Origin: Azospirillum brasilense
GTDB taxonomy: Bacteria > Pseudomonadota > Alphaproteobacteria > Azospirillales > Azospirillaceae
Reading direction: 5' to 3'
DNA: 64,000 bases
NCBI RefSeq assembly: GCF_005222205.1
Contig: NZ_CP032346.1
Location: 1,665,501-1,729,500, forward strand
How positions within the stretch are numbered: position 1 is the first letter of the stretch; every line of letters starts with the position of its first letter. Shown here piece by piece: positions 19,364 through 27,520 of this stretch. Under the pieces are notes generated by a model. It was not told where the DNA came from and ran no database searches. It saw only the letters and a list, made by a program, of their open reading frames with translations. The translations under genes were made by a program, and so were the position numbers.

Positions 19364-19389
19364 GCCCGCCGTTCGTCAGGACGGCGGGC
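19364..19389 (-). terminator. Hairpin downstream of the hybrid histidine kinase
   Basis: Arms GCCCGCCGT (19364-19372) and ACGGCGGGC (19381-19389) with an 8-nt loop lie about 30 nt beyond the stop of the histidine kinase gene. There is no strong U-run, so the efficiency is uncertain. Confidence 0.5.
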
Positions 19390-19418
19390 CGCTTTCTGGT
19401 CCGGGGGCGGCACTCCCC

Positions 19419-22388
19419 CTACAGAGGGAAACGCTCGTCCTCAGCGCCGGTCATGGCTTCCGCGGTCTTCGCCTGTTTCGCCATGGCCCGCTCCAGAACG
19501 CGCCGGAGCTGGCGCGGCGTCACCGGTTTGCGGACCACCTCCAGCCCGTGCGCCGCGGCGTCCGTCTCGCATTCCGGGCCGGCTTCCCCGGTCAGGATCA
19601 TGGCCGGAACGTCCCGGCCGGCCATGGCGCGGACGCGCCTCACCGCCTCCGTTCCGACACGTCCTTCGCGCAGGCGGTAATCGACCAGCATCACATCGGG
19701 CATGCGCCCGTCCGCCTGGACCTTCGTCACGGCCTCGTCGGTGGAACCGGCGATCAGGACCTCGTAGCCCCATTCGCGGAACATGTCGCGCAGCCCCAGC
19801 AGGACGATGGCGTCGTCGTCCACCAGCAGGGCGCGCGGCGCCTCGCTCCCGCCGGTGAAGGCGGACGGGATCAGCGGCGCCGGCGCCGGCGGCGCCTCCG
19901 CCTCCGCCAGCGGAACGGTGATGGCGAAGACGGAGCCGCGGTCCGGCTGTGATTTCACCTCCACGGGGTGATCGAGGATCGCCGACAGCCGCTGCACGAT
20001 GGCGAGGCCGAGACCGAGACCGCGCGCCCGGTCGCGCTCCGGGTTGTTGAGCTGGTGGAACTCCGCGAAGATCCGGGTCAGCTGGTCGGGCGGGATGCCG
20101 ATCCCGGTGTCGCTGACCTCGATCCGCACCTGGCCACCCTGTGCTCCATCGCCCCGTGCTTTGTCGCCCCGTGCTCCATCGCCCTTTGTCCGGCCCCCCT
20201 GCACATGGACGGCGATCTGCACCGCACCGCGCTCCGTGTACTTGACGGCGTTCTCCAGCAGGTTGCGCACCATGCGGCCCAGCAGCACACGGTCGCTGAG
20301 CACCGTTGCCGCCCGGTCCTGCACGATGCGGAAGGCCAGTTTCTTGCTTTCCAGGATCGGTGCATAGGAGGCGGCGATCTCGTCCAGCAGGCTGTTCAGG
20401 GGGAATGGCTCCACGCGCGGATCGACCGCCCCGGCGTCCAGCCGCGACACGTCCAGCAGGCTGTCCAGCAGCCCCTTCAGCGTGTCCAGGCCGCGCTCCA
20501 GCATTTCCAGGCTGCGCTGCCCCTGCTCGTCATGGATGAACCGGTGCAGGATGCCGGTGAACAGGAACATGGACTGCATCGGCTGGCGCAGGTCATGGCT
20601 GGCCGCGGCGAGGAACTTCGATTTGGCGCGGTTGGCCTCGTCGGCCTCGTCCTTGGCGCGCTGGAGCGCCAGTTCCATCGCCTTGCGCTCCCCGACGTCG
20701 CGCAGCGTGCAGATCGCCAGGGTCATCCGGCCATCGACGCCGCGGACCGGGATGGCGCTGACCGCCAGGGTCATGGTGGTGCCGTCGGGCCGGGTGTAGG
20801 GCATGTCCTCCTGCTCCACCGTCTCGCCGTGCCGCAGGGCGCGGGACAGCGGGCAGCGTCCGTCGCCGAAGCAGGCGCCGACGTTGCAGGCCCCCGCGCC
20901 GTCGCAGCCGCAGCCGGCGACGGGCGGCGGCGGACCGCCGAGCAGGCGGAGCGCCGTGTCGTTGACCTTGACGATCCGGCCGGACGGCGCCTCGGCCACC
21001 AGCAGCCCGGAGGGCAGATGATCCAGGATGGCCGTCAGCAGACGGCGCTCCGCCTCCAGTTGCCGGGTCAGGAGCGTGCGCTCGTCCTCCAGGCGCCGGC
21101 GCTCCGTCGCGTCCCGGAAATAGAGGGCAAGGCCCTTGCGCGATGGGAAGGCGCGGACGGCGAACCAGACGCCGCTGCGCGGCCCTTGCGTCTCGAACTC
21201 CACCGCCTCGCGATGTTCCATGGCTTGTTGAAGGGTGCGCCCGGACTCGCCGGCCATCAGTTCCGCGAAGGCTTGACGTCCGTTCCGGCCCACGACGCTT
21301 CCGGAATCGGGCAGCAGGGCCCGCGCCCGTTCGTTGACGAAGACCACCCGCCAGGACCGGTCGAGTTCGGCCACGGCGTCCGTCGTGCTCTCCAGGACCG
21401 ACGCCTTTTCGACCACCGTCTCCAGCATGCGTTCCCGCACGCGCAGGAACTGCCGCATGCCCCAGGCCGCCCCCAGGCAGGTGAGCAGAAGCACCCCGCC
21501 GAACAGCGCCAGTGAAAAGGCCATGGCGTCGTGGACCGGGCGCAGGGCCGCGTCACGGTCGATCCCGATGGCGATCATCGATTCGCTGGTGCCGGTGTCC
21601 AAGGGGGCGGAGGCCACCATCCGCTCCGCTCCGCCGGAGTCGAAGACGGCCACCGACCGTGCCCCCCGCGCCGCGCGCATGGCCTGGAGCATGGCGGTGG
21701 GCAGGGGCTGCCCGATGGCATCGGGCGCCTCCGGCAGGCGCGCCACCACGTGGCCCTGGCGGTCGGCGATCACCATCTCCATCCCCGGCGGCAAGGGGCG
21801 ATGACCCAGATTCTCCTCCAGCCAACGGGCGTCGAGAAGCACCGTGACCACGCCGCCCGGAGGGGCGCCCGGCGTGCCGTCCGGGGCCGGATAGGCCAGC
21901 CGGAAGGGCAGGATGGGGCGCAGGTTGGGGTCGCGCAGGCCGTACTCGCCGGTCGTCAGGGCGCCGGTGGCCAGCGCGCTCTGGAAGGTGCGGATGCCGC
22001 CGAGATCGATGCCCAGCGAGACCGGGTCGGTCGCGCACCACACGCGGCCCTGCCGGTCGGCCACCTCCACCGACAGATAGGCGGGGTAGCGGGCGCGCAG
22101 CCGGTCCATGGTCTGCTGACAGGACGGCGACCCGGCCTGCGGCACGCCGGATTCGACGATCGTGGCCAGCACCTGCCGCGCCTCCGCGGCGATGCGCTGT
22201 TGCTCGGCGTCCAGAAGGTCGAGGAGGCGCAGGGTGTCGTTGCGCACCTCGCTCACCCGATCCTGCCGCAGGCTATGCTGCGTCATGAACTGGAGCGCCG
22301 CGAGCGGCACCACGGCGGCCACAATCAAAAGAAACAGACGCAGATAATGAGGCATCGCCAAGGAAATCTGATGAAGGAGGACGGCCAC
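19419..22388 (-). CDS. Hybrid sensor histidine kinase with cysteine-rich PAS domain
   Basis: The 989-residue protein runs TM1 (about 12-35), a large periplasmic Cache-like sensor, TM2 (about 288-310), PAS (about 330-440), a second PAS with an inserted cysteine cluster (CGCDGAGACNVGACF then GRCPL), HisKA (phospho-accepting His in AASHDLRQPM), HATPase (NLLENAVKYT, DTGIGIP, GLGLGLAI) and a C-terminal receiver (LLVDDDAIV; acceptor Asp in MLVDYRL). The lysine of the receiver is in VRKPVTP. A 15-bp repeat adds a GDGAR-type insertion between two HATPase strands. The HDLRQPM H-box marks a family of orphan hybrid kinases. No cognate regulator is adjacent. The signal is unknown; the Cys cluster suggests metal or redox sensing. 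Confidence 0.93.
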   Translation of the reverse strand: MAVLLHQISLAMPHYLRLFLLIVAAVVPLAALQFMTQHSLRQDRVSEVRNDTLRLLDLLDAEQQRIAAEARQVLATIVESGVPQAGSPSCQQTMDRLRARYPAYLSVEVADRQGRVWCATDPVSLGIDLGGIRTFQSALATGALTTGEYGLRDPNLRPILPFRLAYPAPDGTPGAPPGGVVTVLLDARWLEENLGHRPLPPGMEMVIADRQGHVVARLPEAPDAIGQPLPTAMLQAMRAARGARSVAVFDSGGAERMVASAPLDTGTSESMIAIGIDRDAALRPVHDAMAFSLALFGGVLLLTCLGAAWGMRQFLRVRERMLETVVEKASVLESTTDAVAELDRSWRVVFVNERARALLPDSGSVVGRNGRQAFAELMAGESGRTLQQAMEHREAVEFETQGPRSGVWFAVRAFPSRKGLALYFRDATERRRLEDERTLLTRQLEAERRLLTAILDHLPSGLLVAEAPSGRIVKVNDTALRLLGGPPPPVAGCGCDGAGACNVGACFGDGRCPLSRALRHGETVEQEDMPYTRPDGTTMTLAVSAIPVRGVDGRMTLAICTLRDVGERKAMELALQRAKDEADEANRAKSKFLAAASHDLRQPMQSMFLFTGILHRFIHDEQGQRSLEMLERGLDTLKGLLDSLLDVSRLDAGAVDPRVEPFPLNSLLDEIAASYAPILESKKLAFRIVQDRAATVLSDRVLLGRMVRNLLENAVKYTERGAVQIAVHVQGGRTKGDGARGDKARGDGAQGGQVRIEVSDTGIGIPPDQLTRIFAEFHQLNNPERDRARGLGLGLAIVQRLSAILDHPVEVKSQPDRGSVFAITVPLAEAEAPPAPAPLIPSAFTGGSEAPRALLVDDDAIVLLGLRDMFREWGYEVLIAGSTDEAVTKVQADGRMPDVMLVDYRLREGRVGTEAVRRVRAMAGRDVPAMILTGEAGPECETDAAAHGLEVVRKPVTPRQLRRVLERAMAKQAKTAEAMTGAEDERFPL
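20137..20181. repeat. 15-bp minisatellite inside the histidine kinase gene (3 copies)
   Basis: Three units of the form CCCCGTGCTCCATCG start at 20137, 20152 and 20167, the first and second each with a few changes. In the reading frame they encode GDGAR/GDKAR-type pentapeptides placed in a loop of the ATPase domain. The copy number is likely variable between strains. Confidence 0.85.
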
Positions 22389-22830
22389 CCTCGCGTCCGG
22401 ACAGGCCGAATCGTCGCGGGTGGCAGCCGGAACCGGGCCGTCTGCGGTGGGTGTTCTTCAAACTCCACGGGGCGTTCATGCCACATAGGGGCGCAGATGC
22501 AACGATTAACGGCCCGGATAACTCCATTTTGCTTCGGCGCCGGGGCGGTTCTCACCGGCCAGCCGACCACGGCGCGCCACCGCCGGATCGGATAAGGCGG
22601 CCTCGACCATCGACGCTTCGGTCGTGACCGCAGGCGCCGCTTCTCCCAAAGCCATTCCCGCCGGCCGTCGAGCGTCCGCACCATGCATCGCAAGCGCGGC
22701 CGACGTAACCGATCCGAGCAATCCAGGGTCCCGGTCACAACGAATCATTTTCATGGCGTCGCTCGCATTCCGGTAATATTTCTCGATTGTAATGGGCGCC
22801 CCCGCCACCGTCTTTCCGCGCGAGCCGACC
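22389..22830. other. 442-bp gap without a supported gene
   Basis: This is the region between the histidine kinase start and the small gene at 22831. A minus-strand frame (22506-22832) exists, but it overlaps the start of the small plus-strand gene, has a random-looking composition and shows no recognisable motif. The region presumably holds the promoter of the histidine kinase. No convincing hairpin or operator was found. Confidence 0.4.
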
Positions 22831-23019
22831 ATGCCGTGGAGCCACAGCCCCTCCTACCGAGCCATCATCCTGCTGCGCCGGCACAGCCGGGAGTGCCGCG
22901 GACTTGAAACGCGCGAGTATCTGGTCGCCGTGGAGCGCAGAATGGTCGAACTCATCGATCTGGAGCGGCGGGAGCCCCCCGACGGGATCGCGTCATCGCT
23001 TCATCAGGCGGCGGAGTGA
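22831..23019 (+). CDS. Small conserved protein, paralogue of 56492-56686
   Basis: This 62-residue protein would normally be passed over, but it aligns along most of its length with the minus-strand frame at 56492-56686. Both share RAI-x-L-x-R-x-HSR, then GL-x-x-R-x-YL-x-x-VERR, and an end in AAE. The sequence is Arg/Glu-rich, predicted helical, with no signal peptide or TM. The ATG at 22831 is preferred to the ATG at 22792 because similarity begins after it; neither has a strong ribosome site. The function is unknown. It lies upstream of a MarR regulator in the same direction. Confidence 0.6.
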   Translation: MPWSHSPSYRAIILLRRHSRECRGLETREYLVAVERRMVELIDLERREPPDGIASSLHQAAE

Positions 23020-23136
23020 CCTCGGCATTCGTCATGTTTCAGAACGGTAACGTCGTAAGCCGCTCCTGAAACACAACCGACACAGATCGGTGTTAAAGGC
23101 CAAAGTGTCTTTCATTGACACGAGGCCGCCGCGTTC

Positions 23137-23619
23137 ATGGCTCTCCGGACCGAAATGGCCGGCAACGGTTCCGCCGACGGAAGGGAAGGCTGCGACGTCA
23201 CCCTTTGCACCGTGCCCGCCGAATCCATTCACAGTCGCATCCGGCGCGTTCACCAGCGCGCCACGGCCATGCTGAGCGATGCGTTGACCAACTTCAACCT
23301 GACGGCGCCGCAGTGGGCGGCGTTGGCCGCGCTTCACCAGCACGGGCCGATGTCGCAGATCGACCTGGGCCGCAGCATCGCGATGGACCCCGCCACCATG
23401 CAGGGGGTGGTGGTGCGGCTGATCGCCCGCGGTTATCTCCTGCGCAACCCCGACAGCCTGGACCGCCGCCGCAACCTCGTCAGCCTGGCCGACAGCGGGC
23501 GGCGGGTGGTCGAGACGGCAGGGCCGGCCATCGCGCGGGCGGAGGCCGAACTGACCGGGCGCCTGTCCGCGGATGAACGGAGCCGGCTGGCCGAACTGCT
23601 GGCACGGCTGTGCGTGTGA
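23137..23619 (+). CDS. MarR-family transcriptional regulator
   Basis: The 160-residue protein contains a MarR winged-helix domain: LTAPQWAALAALHQHGPMSQ, then IDLGRSIAMDPATMQGVVVR for the recognition helix and the wing LRNPDSLDRRRNLVSLADSG, with the DxRxxxLxLT-type signature. Helices at both ends serve dimerisation. An alternative ATG at 23158 would remove seven residues. Two cysteines (in REGCDVTLCTV) sit before the first helix, so redox sensitivity is possible but speculative. No clear target gene is adjacent. Confidence 0.9.
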   Translation: MALRTEMAGNGSADGREGCDVTLCTVPAESIHSRIRRVHQRATAMLSDALTNFNLTAPQWAALAALHQHGPMSQIDLGRSIAMDPATMQGVVVRLIARGYLLRNPDSLDRRRNLVSLADSGRRVVETAGPAIARAEAELTGRLSADERSRLAELLARLCV

Positions 23620-23947
23620 GGTTTGGCGCGTCCCCGGCGTTCCGGTCGAAACGGTGGGAGAGGCCAATGGTCCGGATTAGCCCGAGTTATGCACATTCGG
23701 CTGAACGGCGTCCTTGACTCTGCAAATGTTGCTTTTTTGTTTTTCCCGACTCGTTTGGAACCGTTAAAACCCACAAAAGCCGGGCACTTCCGCGCCCTCA
23801 GGGGTGCCTGAAAATTAGGCAATTTGGTCGGGGCCGCGGATTCACGGCCATGCTCACAGGTTGCTCCCGGATTCGCTCACAGAGTTACCCACAGCTTCTG
23901 GGGATATCCCGATATTGCGGATAGAGTTGCCCGCATCGGCCCCCGCC
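23620..23947. repeat. Intergenic region with first copy of a ~105-bp element containing a DnaA-box-like dyad
   Basis: No gene is seen here. From 23805 to about 23910 lies an element also found at 60443-60548. It begins with a TGCCT...AGGCA hairpin (23805-23821) and, 80 bp from its start, carries the inverted repeat TACCCACAG (23886-23894) / CTGGGGATA (23898-23906). The second copy has exactly the same 80-bp spacing. An unrelated T-rich stretch (23727-23748) precedes it. Confidence 0.7.
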
Positions 23948-24313
23948 TCAACCGATCACCCGCCACTGGCCGTCCGGGTCCAGGCAGGCGGTTCCGACCA
24001 GCGTTGCGGGGCGGCCGCCGACCAGGCCGGGCATCTGGAAATCGCGGCAGGAGCGGCCCCCGGGGCCCAGATAGGTGGGGGAGGTTTGGGTGGCCAAGGG
24101 CGCCGCCGGAACCGGCTGTGGGACCGGCACATAGACCACGGGCGGCGGCGGCGCATAGAGGGGTGGCGGAAAGCCGAAAGCCAGCGGCAGTGAAATGCTG
24201 AAGCCGAAGAAATTTCCTCCATGCCAGCCGCCGGCGGACACGGGGGCCGGAGTCATCAGAAGCACGGGCAGGAGCAGGGCGCACAGCCGCGCCGAAGCCG
24301 GGAAGGGGTTCAT
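23948..24313 (-). CDS. Secreted hypothetical protein
   Basis: The 121-residue product has an N-terminal signal peptide (SARLCALLLPVLLMTPAPVS, cleavage probably after APVSA). A Pro/Val-rich middle (PPPPVVYVPVPQPVPAAP) and a C-terminal motif G-R-S-C-R-D-F ... G-T-A-C-L-D-P-D-G-Q-W-R follow. The paired-cysteine end resembles the C-terminal module of 17-kDa surface-antigen-type proteins, in which CREF and CRQPDGSW motifs recur. The ATG at 24313 has GGAGGTG about 7 nt upstream, which settles the start. Probably periplasmic or surface exposed; function unknown. Confidence 0.8.
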   Translation of the reverse strand: MNPFPASARLCALLLPVLLMTPAPVSAGGWHGGNFFGFSISLPLAFGFPPPLYAPPPPVVYVPVPQPVPAAPLATQTSPTYLGPGGRSCRDFQMPGLVGGRPATLVGTACLDPDGQWRVIG

Positions 24314-24370
24314 CGGGCACCTCCGCCGCGGCGCGGGACGGGGCGCCGCCATAAGTAAAGATGGGCACGA

Positions 24371-24398
24371 AAAAGGCGCCGTCGAGGCGGCGCCTTTT
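24371..24398 (-). terminator. Intrinsic terminator after the L,D-transpeptidase gene
   Basis: AAAAGGCGCCG (24371-24381) and CGGCGCCTTTT (24388-24398) form a perfect hairpin with a 6-nt loop and a run of T on the minus strand. It ends transcription of the L,D-transpeptidase before the secreted-protein gene. Confidence 0.85.
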
Positions 24399-24433
24399 CC
24401 ACGTTCGGCAAAGCCTGACTCCTGCGCGGGGCG

Positions 24434-26035
24434 TCACATCGCCGTGCGGACGGCCTCGGCCCCGTTGCGCGTGTCGGCGGCGCGGGCCGGGGTGGTCGTG
24501 GAGGAGGACTGGGCGGGCGCCGGGGCCGGCTGCGGGGCGGCAGCCGGGGTCGGACGGACGGGCTTCGGCTCCACCCGGCGCGGGGCCGAGACGGTGCCGG
24601 CGGCGGCGGGCGCCTGGCTGGCCGACGGAGCGGAGGAGCTGGTCGGCACGTCGTCGTAGATGCCCGGATGCACCCGCACGGTGCCGTCCGCCTCCACCGT
24701 GGAGGTCCAGTAGACGAAGCGGACCGGCACGGCGTTGGGCAGGGAGATCGTCTTGGTCTTGCCGCTGTCCAGCTGCCGCTCGATCGCCGCGGAGTCGAGC
24801 TTGGCGGGGCGCAGCAGGGTTTCCGCCACCATCCGGGCGTCGGCCAGCCGCACGCAGCCGGAGCTGGCGGCGCGCAGGTCGCGCTCGAACAGCCGCGGGT
24901 CGTTGGTGCCGTGCAGGAAGATGCCGTCGCCGTTGGTCAGGTTGAAGCGGAAGCGGCCGAGGGCGTTGTCGTCGCCGGGCTTCTGGACGATGCGGATGCG
25001 CTCCGGCGTGACCTGCCACCAGTTGATGCTTTCCGGCACCACCTCGACCCCGTCCAGATAGACGACGGCGTCCTTGATGCCGGTGTTCCCCTTCTTGCGC
25101 AGCACCGGCAGCTTGTCCTCGACCAGAACGGTCGGCGGCACGGTCCAGGTCGGGTTGATCGTCACGCTGGTGACGCGGTCCTGGAGCAGCGGGGTCTGGC
25201 GCGACGGGCGGCCGACCACGGCGCGCATGGTGAAGTTCAGCTTGCCGCGCTCGATGTAGGACACGGTCTGGCTGGGCAGGTTGACCAGGATCACCGTGTC
25301 CGGAACCGACGCCTGGAAGGCGCGCATCGACGCGGTGGCGCCGCGCATCAGCTTGGCGGCCTCCTTGGGCGTGCGGTCGAGCGCCTGGCGCGTGACCTCG
25401 CCGACCTTGCCGTCCTGCATCAGCCCTTCGGAGAGCTGGAAGGCGCGGACGGCGGTCTCAAGGTTGTCGTCAAAGGTCTCCGTCCACTGCTCCTGGTTCA
25501 GGAAGCCCAGCTCGATCAGCCGGGTGGACAGGCGGCCGACGCGGTCGGCGGTGCGCGCCCGCACCTGGATGGTCAGGGCCGGGGGCGGGGGCAGCACCTC
25601 CACCACCGTTCCGGGCGTCGCCGTCCCGCCGAGCGCGTTGCCGGGCGTCGCCGACGGGTCGGCCTGCGGGATCGGTTCGGCGGGGGGAGTCACGACGACC
25701 GTCGGCACCGTTCCGGCGGCGGGGGCGGTGCCCTCCGGCACGTCGGACGGGCGCATGGGGCCGGGCGCCACCACATCGACCATGCCGCCGTCGCCCTTCT
25801 TCAGGACGGAGCCATAACCGACGCGCGTTTGCTGCACGCGGGGCATGGCCTCCAGTTCGGCGGCGCGCTGGTCGATCCGCGCGATCCAGGTTCCCACGAC
25901 ATCCCGGCCCGTGGAGGTGCCCGAAGCGGTGGACGGCGCGGCCTGCGCGGGCAGGGCGAGCAGCCCGGCCAGCAGGCACGCGGCGACCCTCGCTCCGAGG
26001 GCGGGCCGGGCGCAGGTGCGAATGGTCGTCAGCAT
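24434..26035 (-). CDS. L,D-transpeptidase (YkuD/YcbB family) with peptidoglycan-binding domain
   Basis: The 533-residue precursor has a signal peptide (ACLLAGLLALPAQA), a Pro-rich linker, a peptidoglycan-binding domain (TRLIELGFLNQEQWTETFDD; EGLMQDGKVGEVTRQAL) and a YkuD catalytic domain with HGTNDPRLF and the nucleophile motif SSGCVRLAD, followed by a disordered tail of about 90 residues. The size and the domain order resemble YcbB/LdtD. It forms 3-3 peptidoglycan cross-links in the periplasm. The start at 26035 was chosen for the signal peptide; the longer frame to 26206 has no family support. It is divergent from a D,D-carboxypeptidase, whose tetrapeptide products are L,D-transpeptidase substrates. 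Confidence 0.92.
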   Translation of the reverse strand: MLTTIRTCARPALGARVAACLLAGLLALPAQAAPSTASGTSTGRDVVGTWIARIDQRAAELEAMPRVQQTRVGYGSVLKKGDGGMVDVVAPGPMRPSDVPEGTAPAAGTVPTVVVTPPAEPIPQADPSATPGNALGGTATPGTVVEVLPPPPALTIQVRARTADRVGRLSTRLIELGFLNQEQWTETFDDNLETAVRAFQLSEGLMQDGKVGEVTRQALDRTPKEAAKLMRGATASMRAFQASVPDTVILVNLPSQTVSYIERGKLNFTMRAVVGRPSRQTPLLQDRVTSVTINPTWTVPPTVLVEDKLPVLRKKGNTGIKDAVVYLDGVEVVPESINWWQVTPERIRIVQKPGDDNALGRFRFNLTNGDGIFLHGTNDPRLFERDLRAASSGCVRLADARMVAETLLRPAKLDSAAIERQLDSGKTKTISLPNAVPVRFVYWTSTVEADGTVRVHPGIYDDVPTSSSAPSASQAPAAAGTVSAPRRVEPKPVRPTPAAAPQPAPAPAQSSSTTTPARAADTRNGAEAVRTAM

Positions 26036-26386
26036 AATCGAAGCATCCCACGCGGCGATGAACAGACGGCTAACGAAAGGCTCTGTCCATACGTGAGGTC
26101 GCACGGACGACACGCGGGAACCAGCGCCCTTTCGGCATAAGACATCTGACGCCCGCGGCGGCAAGGCACAAGTGACATCGCGCCGGATGATGCTTCTGTG
26201 CCACAATGTGCACAGCAGAGTTGCCGCTGCGACACAGGCAATGGCGAAGCCGTGTGTGATCGAATGGTAAATGGCGCCGCTCGCGCCGGGACCGCAAAAT
26301 CACACAAGGCGGCAGAGATTCGACACATTTTTTGTTAACCGCTTTCAGGGTACAGGAGGCGACCATCTCTCCATCCGGTCGCCATC
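26036..26386. promoter_or_regulatory. Divergent promoter region of the two peptidoglycan enzymes
   Basis: This 351-bp gap has no supported gene. A T-rich patch with GTTAACC lies at 26334-26340, about 50 nt before the carboxypeptidase start. Otherwise I see nothing that identifies a regulator. Confidence 0.35.
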
Positions 26387-27520
26387 ATGCCGCGTTCGCC
26401 GTACGGTTTCGTCCTGCCGCTGCTTCTGTCCCTGGCCGTCGCCACGCCTGTCGCCGTCAACCCTGCGGACGCCCTCGCCAAGGCGGCCCAGGAGACGGTG
26501 CACAAGCAGGCGCCCAAGCCCACCGCCAAGACGGCCGCCAAGGCTGCGCCCCAGAAGGCCGCAGCGTCCAAGACGGCGGCGAAGCCCGCCGCCGTGCGGA
26601 CCGTGCACAAGGCCGCCGTCCACAAGTCGGCCACCCACAAGGCCGCCGTCCGCAAGGCCGCCGCGCACCGCACGGGCAAGGCGCGCCGCGCCGGACGCGT
26701 CGCCGCCGGGGCCGCCGCCGGCACCGTGGCGGGTGCCGCCGTCTTCCGCCCGGTCCACGCCTATGTGCTGATGGACGCGCAGTCGGGCCGCGTGCTCGAT
26801 TCGGAGAACGCCGACACGCTGACCTACCCGGCGTCGCTGACCAAGATGATGACCCTGCTCCTGACCTTCGAGGCGCTGGAGCGGGGCACGCTGCGGCTGG
26901 ACCAGGAACTGCCGGTGTCGCGCCACGCCACCAACCAGAAGCCGTCGCGCCTGAACCTCGCCGTCGGCTCGACCATCCGGGTGGAGGACGCGATCCTCGC
27001 CCTGACCGTGAAGTCGGCCAACGACGTCGCCGTCGTGCTCGCCGAAGCGCTGGGCGGCAGCGAGGAGCAGTTCGCCGAGATGATGACCGCGAAGGCGCAG
27101 GCGCTGGGCATGACCAGCACCACCTTCCGCAACGCCTCCGGCCTGCCGCACAAGGAGCAGCGCACCACCGCCCGCGACATGGCCCGCCTGTCGCGCGCCA
27201 TCGTGTCCCGCCCGGCGCGGGAATACGCCTACTTCTCGCGCACGCGCTTCGACTGGAACGGCACGGTGGTCCCCGGCCACAACCGGCTGCTCGGCCGGGT
27301 CGAAGGCTACGACGGCATCAAGACGGGCTTCATCAACCTCAGCGGCTTCAACCTCGCCGGCAGCGCCAGCCGCAACGGCCAGCGTCTGGTCGCCGTCGTG
27401 CTGGGCGGCACCACCGCCGCCTCCCGCGACCGCGAGGTCGCCGAACTGCTGGAGCAGGGCTTCGGTTCCGCGCCGCCCAAGCAGACGGTGGCCGTCACCG
27501 ACGTGAAGGCCGTCCGCTAA
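26387..27520 (+). CDS. D-alanyl-D-alanine carboxypeptidase with lysine/alanine-rich tail domain
   Basis: This serine peptidase S11 family (DacA/PBP5-like) protein has 377 residues. A signal peptide (VLPLLLSLAVATPVAVNPADA) is followed by an unusual stretch of about 85 residues made mainly of Ala, Lys, Thr and His (about 32-118), then the catalytic domain with SLTK at 150-153, SAN at 210-212 and KTG in GIKTGF. It trims pentapeptides in the periplasm. The C-terminal PBP5 beta-domain and membrane anchor are missing, so the basic segment may serve as the wall-binding or localisation element. It is divergent from an L,D-transpeptidase. Its stop codon lies at the edge of a repeat element. Confidence 0.92.
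   Translation: MPRSPYGFVLPLLLSLAVATPVAVNPADALAKAAQETVHKQAPKPTAKTAAKAAPQKAAASKTAAKPAAVRTVHKAAVHKSATHKAAVRKAAAHRTGKARRAGRVAAGAAAGTVAGAAVFRPVHAYVLMDAQSGRVLDSENADTLTYPASLTKMMTLLLTFEALERGTLRLDQELPVSRHATNQKPSRLNLAVGSTIRVEDAILALTVKSANDVAVVLAEALGGSEEQFAEMMTAKAQALGMTSTTFRNASGLPHKEQRTTARDMARLSRAIVSRPAREYAYFSRTRFDWNGTVVPGHNRLLGRVEGYDGIKTGFINLSGFNLAGSASRNGQRLVAVVLGGTTAASRDREVAELLEQGFGSAPPKQTVAVTDVKAVR

Noticed and set aside
22506..22832. Minus-strand 108-codon frame between the histidine kinase and the small paralogous gene
   Set aside because: Its start overlaps the start of the supported plus-strand gene, it shows no motif, and its composition looks like chance coding in GC-rich DNA.
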